From positions 248,001 through 312,000 of the forward strand of contig NZ_DS483474.1 of the NCBI RefSeq assembly GCF_000154285.1: DNA of 64,000 bases, given 5' to 3'. The stretch is from Amedibacillus dolichus DSM 3991 (GTDB lineage: Bacteria; Bacillota_I; Bacilli_A; Erysipelotrichales; Erysipelotrichaceae). Position numbers and translations under genes: made by a program. Positions 1 to 8,036 of the stretch are shown in pieces (position 1 is the first letter of the stretch; the number at the start of each line of letters is the position of its first letter). The notes under the pieces were generated by a model. That model worked only from the letters and a program-made list of their open reading frames with translations, searched no databases and was not told where the DNA came from.

Positions 1-234
1 GCAAAGGGGCTGGAAATAGCACTGCCGATTAGCGTTGGTGATGATGTATGGATTGGTGCAAATGTATCGGTTTTACCGGGAGTTTCTATTGGAAGCAATA
101 CAATCATAGGTGCCGGTAGTGTTGTTAATAAGGATATACCCGATGGAGTAATTGCGGCAGGAGTTCCTTGTAAAGTAATTCGTAGAATAACAGAGGAGGA
201 TAAGCAAAAATATTCAGAATATATAGAGATGTAG
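1..234 (+). CDS. Sugar/maltose O-acetyltransferase family, C-terminal part
   Basis: The reading frame is open from the first base and ends at a TAG, giving the last 77 residues of a protein whose start lies outside the window. The visible part contains left-handed beta-helix hexapeptide repeats (VWIGANVSVLPGVSIG, TIIGAGSVVNKDIP) and ends with the AAGVPCKVIRRI segment that closes the LacA/Maa/NodL acetyltransferase fold. Family knowledge: these trimeric enzymes move acetyl from acetyl-CoA to a sugar hydroxyl. The acceptor cannot be read from this fragment. A terminator follows at 419-446, so it is probably transcribed apart from the purine genes. Confidence 0.85.
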   Translation, partial: AKGLEIALPISVGDDVWIGANVSVLPGVSIGSNTIIGAGSVVNKDIPDGVIAAGVPCKVIRRITEEDKQKYSEYIEM

Positions 235-329
235 TAAAATCTCAGTTATCTCTATGTTTGTAATGGGAATCATACCCTGATTTTTCTAATATAGAAGCCT
301 TCGATGCTAAATAATTTTTGCATTTGCTG

Positions 330-338
330 TGCTATACT
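330..338 (+). promoter_or_regulatory. Possible extended -10 promoter
   Basis: TGC followed directly by TATACT is an extended -10 element. No good -35 box is visible at the usual distance. It would start a transcript of about 100 nt that ends at the terminator at 419-446. Confidence 0.3.
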
Positions 339-344
339 ATATAC

Positions 345-445
345 ATTGAACAAACGATGCAGTAGTACATGTAAAACACATAAGTTAGGAATCATGTAAA
401 AATAATTGAGTTCACACCCCAGTCCTTTAGCAAGACTGGTTTTTT
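345..445 (+). ncRNA. Possible short noncoding RNA
   Basis: There is no convincing ORF between the extended -10 element and the terminator. The interval holds a six-base-pair complement (TACATG at 366-371 with CATGTA at 393-398) and then the terminator hairpin. It could equally be the untranslated end of the upstream acetyltransferase message. The remaining bases from 235 to 344 show nothing I can name. Confidence 0.22.
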
Positions 446-446
446 C
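419..446 (+). terminator. Rho-independent terminator
   Basis: CCAGTC (419-424) and GACTGG (434-439) form a six-pair stem with a nine-base loop, followed by six T. It separates the acetyltransferase side from the purine operon leader. Confidence 0.8.
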
Positions 447-468
447 ATGTAAAAATTACCTTTTGCTA

Positions 469-497
469 TTGTAATACACAAAGAGAAAGAGTAAAAT
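469..497 (+). promoter_or_regulatory. Probable promoter of the purine operon
   Basis: TTGTAA (469-474), a 17-base spacer and TAAAAT (492-497) fit a sigma-A promoter. The expected start near 504 lies just upstream of the riboswitch aptamer, which is the arrangement expected for a riboswitch leader. Confidence 0.55.
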
Positions 498-515
498 AAG
501 ATTGTATTGGCGATT

Positions 516-584
516 ACTTGTATATATTTCGTAATAAGGTCGAAAAGTCTCTAGCCTCTTGCCATAAATGAGAGGGCTACAAGT
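516..584 (+). promoter_or_regulatory. Purine riboswitch aptamer, guanine type
   Basis: The three-way junction of the purine class can be drawn directly. P1 is ACTTGTA (516-522) with TACAAGT (578-584). P2 is TTTCG (527-531) with CGAAA (541-545) and a loop containing AATAAGG. P3 is CCTCT (555-559) with AGAGG (571-575) and a loop containing CCATAAAT. The J2/3 strand GTCTCTAG resembles the conserved GTTTCTA segment. The base at the specificity position just before the 3' P1 strand is C (577), which pairs with guanine or hypoxanthine in the known family; a U there would mean adenine. It lies upstream of de novo purine genes, so ligand should switch them off. Confidence 0.85.
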
Positions 585-620
585 GAACGGTTATGCTTTT
601 TATATCGAATAACAGATGTA

Positions 621-657
621 AAGGCGTACTTGTTTGCTTGAAAACAGGTACGCCTTT
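621..657 (+). terminator. Riboswitch-controlled terminator
   Basis: A 13-pair stem (623-635 with 642-654, one G-U pair) is followed by TTTATATTTATT. The 5' arm contains ACTTGT (628-633), which can pair with ACAAGT (579-584) of the riboswitch P1 strand. P1 formation on ligand binding would therefore free the terminator, the classic transcriptional OFF switch. Confidence 0.85.
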
Positions 658-682
658 ATATTTATTATAGGAGGTCTTACTT

Positions 683-745
683 ATGGTCTTAAGAAGATAC
701 GCTATATTAAATAAAAAAAGGAATGTTTTTTCATGTGCATATTAA
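683..745 (+). CDS. Possible 20-residue leader peptide upstream of purE
   Basis: An AGGAGG site (669-674) precedes an ATG at good distance. The 20-codon ORF reads MVLRRYAILNKKRNVFSCAY and ends in TAA at 743-745. It lies between the riboswitch terminator and purE. Its stop codon falls inside the 5' arm of the hairpin at 735-761, so a ribosome finishing this ORF would cover that arm. I know no family for the peptide, and expression is unproven. The strong ribosome binding site is the main support. Confidence 0.4.
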   Translation: MVLRRYAILNKKRNVFSCAY

Positions 746-767
746 CGGGATTAATATGTACTTTTTT
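735..767 (+). terminator. Second attenuator-like terminator before purE
   Basis: GTGCATATTAA (735-745) pairs with TTAATATGTAC (751-761) over 11 pairs including one G-U, with a CGGGA loop, and six T follow. It stands only about 20 bases before the purE start, so it would stop transcripts that had passed the riboswitch. Confidence 0.6.
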
Positions 768-787
768 ATTTGTAAGGAGGAGAACAC

Positions 788-1285
788 ATGTCAAACAAAC
801 CGCTCGTTTCAATTCTAATGGGGAGTCGTTCCGATTTGCCAACTATGGAAAACTGTTTTGCACAGTTAAAGGAATTTGATATTCCATTTGAAGCTCATGC
901 CTTGTCAGCCCATCGAACACCGAATGAGGTCATTAAGCTGGCAGAAGAAGCAAAGGATCGTGGCATTAAGGTCATTATTGCCGCTGCCGGTGGTGCGGCT
1001 CATCTTGGCGGAGTTATCGCCTCAAGCACAACGCTTCCGGTTATTGGTGTTCCTATTCAAACCAGCGCGCTTGGTGGTATGGATTCTTTGTTATCAACAG
1101 TACAAATGCCGGGAGGAATTCCTGTCGCAACGGTTGCTATCGGAAAAGCCGGTGCTAAAAATGCCGCTATTTTGGCAGTCCAGATGCTTGCGCTTAGCGA
1201 TGAAGCATTAGCAAAAAAACTAGAAGCTTTTAAACAGGCGATGGCGGATAAAGTAATTGCCGATTCCGTAATTGAAGTGGAATAG
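788..1285 (+). CDS. purE: N5-carboxyaminoimidazole ribonucleotide mutase PurE
   Basis: The protein (165 aa) interconverts N5-CAIR and CAIR in de novo purine synthesis. Family signatures are clear: GSRSD at residues 12-16, the SAHRTP segment around 40-45 with the catalytic histidine, and the glycine-rich AAAGGAAHLGG stretch near 65-75. The length is normal for a class I PurE. A TAAGGAGG site at 773-780 fixes the start. Class I enzymes normally work with PurK, but no purK lies in this window. It is the first gene of a six-gene operon behind the riboswitch leader; purL starts 12 bases after its stop. Confidence 0.97.
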   Translation: MSNKPLVSILMGSRSDLPTMENCFAQLKEFDIPFEAHALSAHRTPNEVIKLAEEAKDRGIKVIIAAAGGAAHLGGVIASSTTLPVIGVPIQTSALGGMDSLLSTVQMPGGIPVATVAIGKAGAKNAAILAVQMLALSDEALAKKLEAFKQAMADKVIADSVIEVE

Positions 1286-1297
1286 AAAGGACATTGT

Positions 1298-4200
1298 ATG
1301 AATTTTCGCGTATTTGTTAAAAAGAAGGAAGCATATCGTGTAGAAGCCGATTCTTTGTTTCATGAATTGAAAACAAACCTTAACCTGCAAGGTCTAAAGG
1401 ACGTAGAGCTTTATAACGTATATGACGTATTTCATGGTGATGAGCATGATAAAGAGCTGTTATGCGCCCATGTGTTATCAGAAAAAGTAACCGATGAGGT
1501 ATATGATGAAATCGACTTAAGCAATCAGACATACGTTGCCTATGAATGCTTACCGGGACAGTATGATCAGCGTGCCGACAGTGCTCAGCAATGCTTGATG
1601 CTGTTAAATAACAAGCAAGACGTTGTTATCAAAAGCGGCCGTATCGTTGTATTGCATGGCAGCGTAAGTGAGGAAGAAGTAAATCGCATCAAGAAATATA
1701 TGATCAATCCGGTAGAAAACAGAGAAAAGGATTTAGCTGTTTTAGCTTATGAAGAAGATGTAGAAATCGAACCGGTACCTGTACTTCATGGCTTCTGTGA
1801 ATTAAGTGAGGAAGGCTTGGAGGATTTGCGTAAGGAACAAGGCTTAGCCATGACACTTGCGGATCTAAAGCATATTCAAGCATACTTCAAGGAAGAAGAA
1901 CAACGTGATTTGACCTTGACGGAGCTAAAGGTATTGGATACCTATTGGTCCGACCACTGTCGTCATACAACCTTTGAAACGGTTTTACAAAATATCAAAT
2001 TTGATGCCGGAAGCTTACAGGACTCTATGCAAAAGGCATACGAATTGTATTTGAAATTAAGAGAAGAGGTACATGGCGGTAAGAAGGTCATGACACTTAT
2101 GGACATGGCAACCATTGCCGGAAAATACTTACGTAAGCAGGGCAAGCTTGATGATATGGAAATCAGTGATGAAATCAATGCCTGCTCGATTGAAATCAGT
2201 GTTGATGTCGATGGTAAGGAAGAACCATGGCTATTGATGTTCAAAAACGAAACACATAATCACCCAACGGAAATCGAACCATTTGGTGGAGCAAGTACCT
2301 GTATCGGTGGGGCAATTCGAGATCCTTTATCAGGAAGAAGCTATGTGTATCAGGCAATGCGTATCAGCGGTGCCGGAGACATTACCAAAGATATTGCCGA
2401 TACCTTACCAAACAAACTTCCGCAATCACGTATTTCCAAAGGTGCTGCGGCAGGCTATTCCTCTTATGGAAATCAGATCGGACTTGCGACTACCTATGTA
2501 AAAGAAATCTTCCATGACGGTTATGTCGCAAAACGTATGGAAGTCGGTGCGGTTGTCGGTGCTGCACCAAAAGAAAATGTTGTACGTAAATCACCGGAAA
2601 CCGGAGATATCGTTGTATTGATCGGAGGAGCTACCGGACGTGATGGTGTCGGAGGAGCTACCGGATCAAGTAAGGAACATAACGATACTTCCTTGACGAA
2701 ATGCTCAAGTGAGGTACAAAAAGGAAATGCACCGATCGAACGTAAATTGCAGCGTCTATTCCGCAATCCGAAAGCAACTCGCTTGATTAAGAAAGCCAAT
2801 GACTTCGGTGCTGGAGGCGTAAGTGTGGCAGTTGGTGAAATTGCCGATGGATTGTTGATTGATTTGGATAAGGTTCCGGTAAAATACAGCGGCTTATCCG
2901 GTACAGAATTAGCAATCAGTGAATCACAAGAGCGTATGGCGGTTTTGATTGAAAAAGATGCTTTTGAAGAATTCCGTCAGTTAGCATACGAAGAAAACCT
3001 AGATAGCTGTATCGTAGCGGAAGTAACAGAAGAAAAGCGCTTGGTTATGACCTTCCATGGAGAAGAAATCGTTAATATTTCACGTGCTTTCTTAGATACC
3101 AACGGGGTCCGTGGTTTACAAGATGTTATCATGAAGGAAGGATTGACTTCCACAGATCCATTCCACAGCAAGGTAACAAGCATGGAAGAAAACCTTCAAC
3201 AGCCAAATGTCGCATGTCAGATCGGATTGGCAGAAATGTTTGATGCTTCCATCGGAAAATCAACGGTATTGATGCCGTTTGGCGGAAAGTATCAGTTAAG
3301 TGAAACCGAAGGCTCTGTGCAGAAGCTTCCGGTATTAGGCTTTACAAATACATGCAGCATCATGACGCATGGGTATCACCCTGAGTTATCTCAATATTCA
3401 CCATATTTAGGAGCTTCCTATTCCGTAGTCGAAGCACTTGCCAGAGTAGCGGCACTTGGTGGTAACTATGCAACTTGTCGTTTGACAAATCAAGAATACT
3501 TCGAACGTCTGCATAATGATCCTGAAAAATGGGGAAAACCAATGCAGGCATTGCTTGGTTTGATCGAAGCGGAATTGGCATTCGAAACTCCTGCTATCGG
3601 CGGTAAGGATTCCATGAGCGGTACATTCAATGATATTACCGTACCACCTACACTGATTACCTTTGCGGTAACTACGGAAAAAACACAAAATATTATTTCC
3701 AGTGAATTTAAAAAAGCCGGCAGTCGTATTTATTTGTTGAAGCATACACCAAAGGAAAATATGACACCGAATTATGAACAGCTGAAAGAAAACTTTGCGA
3801 AAATGTATCAGCTTGCTTGTGAACATAAAATTCTAAGTGCCAGTACGGTGAAGTTTGGCGGTATCAGTGAGGCATTGTGTAAGGCAACCTTCGGTAATAA
3901 GCTTGGTGTTGATGTTCATACAAGCGAACCGCTTTATGATTTATCTTTAGGAAGTATCCTTGTGGAAAGTGAAACGGAAATCCAAGATGCGGCATTTGTG
4001 GAAATCGGTCGTGTAAGTGATGACGGTGTATTAAGCATCAATGACGAAAAGCTGAGCGTAGAAGAAGCTATCAAACTTTGGCGCAAGCGTTATGAAGGTT
4101 TATACCCAATGCATGTAAACGAAGATAAACAAGCGATTGAAACTCCGCTTTATGAAGCACCAACTGCTTTAAAGGCAAGTAAAACATACGATAAGCCAAA

Positions 4201-4990
4201 GGTTATCATTCCGGTATTCCCGGGGCAAAACTGTGAATACGACACAAAGCAACAATTCGAACGTGCGGGTGCTGAAGTGGAAATCTATGTATTTAACAAC
4301 TTGAATGTTGAAAGCATTGAACGTTCCTTAAAGGAATTGAGCGAAAAGATTGCAAGTGCACAGATCCTAATGGTTGTTGGAGGTTTCTCCAGTGGTGATG
4401 AGCCAGATGGCAGCGGTAAGTTTATTGCTAATGTTTTAAGCAATGAATTGGTAAATGCAGCGGTTCAGACCTTACTTGCTAATGATGGCTTGATCTTAGG
4501 TATCTGTAATGGATTCCAAGCCTTGATTAAATCCGGTCTATTACCGTATGGCGATATTAAGCAGTTAAATGAAAATTCACCAACCTTATTTAGAAACGAT
4601 ATTAACCGCCACGTATCCCACATTGCCTATACACGCATTGCATCAAATAAATCTCCATGGTTAGCAGGTTTTACGGCAGGAGAAACTCACAGCATTGCAA
4701 TGAGCCATGGTGAAGGAAAATTTGTGGTAAGTGAAGAAGTCGCTAAGGAATTGTTTGCAAACGGTCAGGTTGCTACACAGTACGTTGATTTAGATGGCAA
4801 TCCGACAATGAACGGCGAATACAATATCAACGGCTCCAGCTATGCAATCGAAGGTATTACTTCAGCTGATGGACGTATCTTCGGTAAGATGGGACATAGT
4901 GAGCGTTATGAAGATGGCTTATTCCAAAATATTGACGGAAATAAGTTACAAAATATTTTCCAAAATGGTGTCAATTACTTTAAAAAATAG
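1298..4990 (+). CDS. purL: Phosphoribosylformylglycinamidine synthase, long single-chain type
   Basis: This 1230-residue enzyme makes FGAM from FGAR, ATP and glutamine. Synthetase and glutaminase are fused in one chain instead of separate PurS, PurL and PurQ. DHCRHTTF lies near residue 218 and NETHNHPTEIEPFGG near 317. The C-terminal class I amidotransferase shows FPGQNCEYDT near 974, the nucleophile motif GICNGFQ near 1068 and the histidine motif MGHSERYE near 1198. The length and order match the clostridial/anaerobe form of the long enzyme. An AAAGGA ribosome site precedes the ATG, and purF follows after 15 bases. Confidence 0.96.
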   Translation: MNFRVFVKKKEAYRVEADSLFHELKTNLNLQGLKDVELYNVYDVFHGDEHDKELLCAHVLSEKVTDEVYDEIDLSNQTYVAYECLPGQYDQRADSAQQCLMLLNNKQDVVIKSGRIVVLHGSVSEEEVNRIKKYMINPVENREKDLAVLAYEEDVEIEPVPVLHGFCELSEEGLEDLRKEQGLAMTLADLKHIQAYFKEEEQRDLTLTELKVLDTYWSDHCRHTTFETVLQNIKFDAGSLQDSMQKAYELYLKLREEVHGGKKVMTLMDMATIAGKYLRKQGKLDDMEISDEINACSIEISVDVDGKEEPWLLMFKNETHNHPTEIEPFGGASTCIGGAIRDPLSGRSYVYQAMRISGAGDITKDIADTLPNKLPQSRISKGAAAGYSSYGNQIGLATTYVKEIFHDGYVAKRMEVGAVVGAAPKENVVRKSPETGDIVVLIGGATGRDGVGGATGSSKEHNDTSLTKCSSEVQKGNAPIERKLQRLFRNPKATRLIKKANDFGAGGVSVAVGEIADGLLIDLDKVPVKYSGLSGTELAISESQERMAVLIEKDAFEEFRQLAYEENLDSCIVAEVTEEKRLVMTFHGEEIVNISRAFLDTNGVRGLQDVIMKEGLTSTDPFHSKVTSMEENLQQPNVACQIGLAEMFDASIGKSTVLMPFGGKYQLSETEGSVQKLPVLGFTNTCSIMTHGYHPELSQYSPYLGASYSVVEALARVAALGGNYATCRLTNQEYFERLHNDPEKWGKPMQALLGLIEAELAFETPAIGGKDSMSGTFNDITVPPTLITFAVTTEKTQNIISSEFKKAGSRIYLLKHTPKENMTPNYEQLKENFAKMYQLACEHKILSASTVKFGGISEALCKATFGNKLGVDVHTSEPLYDLSLGSILVESETEIQDAAFVEIGRVSDDGVLSINDEKLSVEEAIKLWRKRYEGLYPMHVNEDKQAIETPLYEAPTALKASKTYDKPKVIIPVFPGQNCEYDTKQQFERAGAEVEIYVFNNLNVESIERSLKELSEKIASAQILMVVGGFSSGDEPDGSGKFIANVLSNELVNAAVQTLLANDGLILGICNGFQALIKSGLLPYGDIKQLNENSPTLFRNDINRHVSHIAYTRIASNKSPWLAGFTAGETHSIAMSHGEGKFVVSEEVAKELFANGQVATQYVDLDGNPTMNGEYNINGSSYAIEGITSADGRIFGKMGHSERYEDGLFQNIDGNKLQNIFQNGVNYFKK

Positions 4991-5005
4991 AAAGAGGGAA
5001 CTTCG

Positions 5006-6424
5006 ATGAACGAATTAAGAGATGAATTTCTATCAAGAGAATTACATGAGGAATGCGGTATTTTCGGAATTTACAACAATTCCGATGCCGCAAGTCTTTC
5101 CTACTATGGTCTGCATGCCTTACAGCATCGTGGGCAAGAGGCAGCGGGAATCGCAGCCTGCGACACCGGTGGAGAAATCAACTGTTATAAAGGAAAAGGT
5201 CTTTTAGCAGAAGTCTTTAACAACGAAATCATTGCGACCTTACCGGGTCGTCATGCAATCGGACATGTGCGCTATTCTACCGCTGATGCCAATCAGATCG
5301 AAAACGTACAGCCAATCATGGTACGTTCTCATACCGCAAGCTTTGCGGTTGCGCATAACGGACAGATCGTTAATGCTCCGGAATTGCGTCATGAGTTGGA
5401 AAAACGCGGAAGCATCTTCCAAGGTGTCAGTGATTCCGAATTATTGGCACACATGATTCAGGTAGAGGAAGGAAGCTTTGAAGAATGTATCGTCAAAGCA
5501 TGCCGTCGTTTTGAAGGTGCGTTTGCCTTTGTCATTTTAACAAACAAAGCCATTTATGCCGTACGTGATAAAAACGGTTTGCGTCCGGTATCCATTGCGA
5601 AACTGCCGGAGGGCGGATATTGCGTAAGCAGCGAAACCTGTGCGTATGATATTGTTGCCGGTGAATATGTACGTGATTTAAAAGCCGGAGAAATCGTTAA
5701 AATTGATGATGAGGGAATTCATAGCTATCAATATACCGATGATACACAATATAAGATGTGTGCGATGGAATATATTTACTTTGCCCGTCCGGATTCTACG
5801 ATTGATGGCATCAATGTACATACTGCACGTCGTTTATCCGGTCGTGCCCTTGCGAAGCGTGAAGATACGGAAGCTGATATTGTCATAGGTGTTCCGGATT
5901 CCTCAACTTCCGCAGCTATTGGTTTTGCGGAAGAAAGCGGACTTCCATATGAAATCGGATTGATCAAAAATCGTTACGTGGGAAGAACCTTCATTCAGCC
6001 AACCCAGAAGCAGCGTGAACGTGGTGTGCGTATGAAGCTGTCTGCGGTATCCTCTATCGTAAAGGGAAAACGTGTCTTTATGATTGATGATTCCATTGTA
6101 CGTGGAACAACCAGTAAGCGTATCGTACAGCTGTTGAAAGAAGCGGGAGCTACGGAAGTGCATGTACGTATTTGCAGTGCTCCGCTGATTAGTCCATGCT
6201 TCTATGGGGTTGATACTTCAACCTATGATGAATTGATTAGTGCCCGTTTAACGCACGATGAATTGTGTGAGTTTATCGGAGCGGATTCTTTACGTTTCAT
6301 GGAAGTCGATGAAATGGGCGAATCTTTCGGTACCAAAAATTTATGTACCGCATGTTTTGATGGACAGTATTGTACAAAGCTGTTCAGTTATGGGGAAATC
6401 CTAGAAAGTGAGAAAAACAAATGA
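5006..6424 (+). CDS. purF: Amidophosphoribosyltransferase PurF
   Basis: PurF (472 aa) catalyses the first committed step, PRPP plus glutamine to phosphoribosylamine. The catalytic Cys17 follows a short propeptide in HEECGIFGIY, as in the Bacillus-type enzyme that is matured by cleavage. The PRPP-binding motif FMIDDSIVRGTTS is at about 357-369. Cysteines near 252, 391, 399 and in NLCTACFDGQYC near 447 fit the iron-sulfur ligands of this class. The gene overlaps purM by four bases (ATGA), indicating translational coupling. Confidence 0.96.
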   Translation: MNELRDEFLSRELHEECGIFGIYNNSDAASLSYYGLHALQHRGQEAAGIAACDTGGEINCYKGKGLLAEVFNNEIIATLPGRHAIGHVRYSTADANQIENVQPIMVRSHTASFAVAHNGQIVNAPELRHELEKRGSIFQGVSDSELLAHMIQVEEGSFEECIVKACRRFEGAFAFVILTNKAIYAVRDKNGLRPVSIAKLPEGGYCVSSETCAYDIVAGEYVRDLKAGEIVKIDDEGIHSYQYTDDTQYKMCAMEYIYFARPDSTIDGINVHTARRLSGRALAKREDTEADIVIGVPDSSTSAAIGFAEESGLPYEIGLIKNRYVGRTFIQPTQKQRERGVRMKLSAVSSIVKGKRVFMIDDSIVRGTTSKRIVQLLKEAGATEVHVRICSAPLISPCFYGVDTSTYDELISARLTHDELCEFIGADSLRFMEVDEMGESFGTKNLCTACFDGQYCTKLFSYGEILESEKNK

Positions 6425-7452
6425 GTGAAAAATATAGAGAAGCCGGAGTAAACCTTGAAGCCGGTTATGAGTCTGTTCGTCTGATCAAGGATCATGTAGC
6501 ACGTACAAAGGTAGTAGGTGCAATGGATTCCATCGGTGCTTTTGGCGGTATGTTTGATCTATCGTTATTAAAGATGGAAGAGCCTGTACTTGTTAGTGGT
6601 ACAGATGGTGTCGGTACCAAATTGATGATTGCCTTTGAAATGGACAAACATGATACGGTTGGAATTGATGCAGTTGCAATGTGTGTAAACGATGTATTGG
6701 TTCAAGGTGCAGCACCGATCTTCTTCTTAGATTATTTAGCAGTTGGGAAAAACGAACCACAGAAAATCGAACAGCTGGTAAAAGGTGTTGCGGACGGCTG
6801 TGTACAGGCAGAGTGTGCTTTGATTGGCGGTGAAACAGCAGAGATGCCGGATATGTATGATGTTAAGCACTATGATATCGCAGGCTTCTGTGTCGGTGCT
6901 GTGGATAAGAAAAACCTATTGGACGGTTCTAAAATCGAAGCTGGTAATGTCTTAATCGGATTGCCAAGCTCCGGTGTGCATTCCAATGGCTTCTCTTTGG
7001 TACGTAAGGTTTTATTAAAGGACGCTAAGTTGGATTTGCATAAGACTTATGATGAATTGAACGGTGAGCTTTTAGGAAATGTGCTATTAACTCCGACACG
7101 TATTTATGTAAAAGCAATCAAACATTTACTAGGAAAAGTAGATATCAAAGGAATGAGTCATATTACCGGTGGCGGTTTCTATGAAAATGTACCACGTATG
7201 TTAAAAGAGGGACAAGGCGTAAGTATTGATCTTACAACCTATCCACGCAAACCGATCTTTGACTTTATTGCGAAAACCGGAGATATTCCAATGAAAGAAA
7301 TGTGTAATGTTTTCAATATGGGAATCGGCTTCATCATGGCAGTGGATAAAAACGATGTTGAAAAGGTACAATCCTTATTGTCAGAAATCGGTGAAGAAAG
7401 CTATGTAATCGGCGAAGTTACAAATAGTGGAAGCGTGGATTTAACATGGTAA
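6421..7452 (+). CDS. purM: Phosphoribosylformylglycinamidine cyclo-ligase PurM (AIR synthetase)
   Basis: PurM (343 aa) closes the imidazole ring, turning FGAM into AIR with ATP. The nucleotide-binding segment SGTDGVGTKLM is near residue 59 and GGETAEMPDMY near 136, both hallmark motifs of the family. Length is typical. It is coupled on both sides: the start overlaps the purF stop by four bases, and purN begins inside its last codons. Confidence 0.96.
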   Translation: MSEKYREAGVNLEAGYESVRLIKDHVARTKVVGAMDSIGAFGGMFDLSLLKMEEPVLVSGTDGVGTKLMIAFEMDKHDTVGIDAVAMCVNDVLVQGAAPIFFLDYLAVGKNEPQKIEQLVKGVADGCVQAECALIGGETAEMPDMYDVKHYDIAGFCVGAVDKKNLLDGSKIEAGNVLIGLPSSGVHSNGFSLVRKVLLKDAKLDLHKTYDELNGELLGNVLLTPTRIYVKAIKHLLGKVDIKGMSHITGGGFYENVPRMLKEGQGVSIDLTTYPRKPIFDFIAKTGDIPMKEMCNVFNMGIGFIMAVDKNDVEKVQSLLSEIGEESYVIGEVTNSGSVDLTW

Positions 7453-8036
7453 ATATTGCCATCTTTGCGAGTGGAAACGGCTCTAATTTTGAAAATCTAA
7501 TCAATGCAATCAATGATAAGCAAATTGATAATGCACAGTGTAAGGTATTGATTGTCGATAAAGAAAATGCGTATGCCTGCAAGCGCGCAGAGCGCTTGCA
7601 CATTCCCTTTGTTTATGTAAATCCGAAGGAATATGCCAATAAGGCAGAATATGAAAGTGAGATTTTACGTATTTTAAAGGGATATGGAGTCGAGCTGATC
7701 GTACTTGCCGGCTATATGCGTTTTATCGGTGAGGTTTTATTAACGAATTATCCGAATCGTATCATCAACCTACACCCTGCCTATTTACCGAACTTTCCGG
7801 GTGCACATAGTATTCTCGATGCGTATGAAGCCCATGCCGAATTTACCGGTGTTACGGTACATTATGTAGATGAAGGTGTAGATACCGGAGAGATCATTCA
7901 TCAAGAAAAGATCGTGATCGATCCATCATGGTCATTAGAGGTCTTGGAGGAGCATGTACATGCTTTGGAGTATCGTATGTTTCCAAAGGTTGTAAAGATT
8001 GTTTGCGATAGGATAGAAGAGGAGGCTACAAAATGA
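7446..8036 (+). CDS. purN: Phosphoribosylglycinamide formyltransferase PurN
   Basis: PurN (196 aa) transfers a formyl group from 10-formyl-THF to [12 protein letters not shown] at residues 8-16 binds the substrate phosphate. [13 protein letters not shown] near 107 carries the catalytic Asn and His, and the downstream Asp is in DEGVDTG near 142. The ATG overlaps the end of purM by seven bases. FolD, encoded at 61818, can supply the folate cofactor. Confidence 0.96.
   Translation: MVNIAIFASGNGSNFENLINAINDKQIDNAQCKVLIVDKENAYACKRAERLHIPFVYVNPKEYANKAEYESEILRILKGYGVELIVLAGYMRFIGEVLLTNYPNRIINLHPAYLPNFPGAHSILDAYEAHAEFTGVTVHYVDEGVDTGEIIHQEKIVIDPSWSLEVLEEHVHALEYRMFPKVVKIVCDRIEEEATK

Noticed and set aside
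1963-2799. Reverse-strand ORFs of 90-93 codons inside purL
   Set aside because: They mirror codon bias of the real gene on the other strand, have no ribosome sites and no recognisable products.
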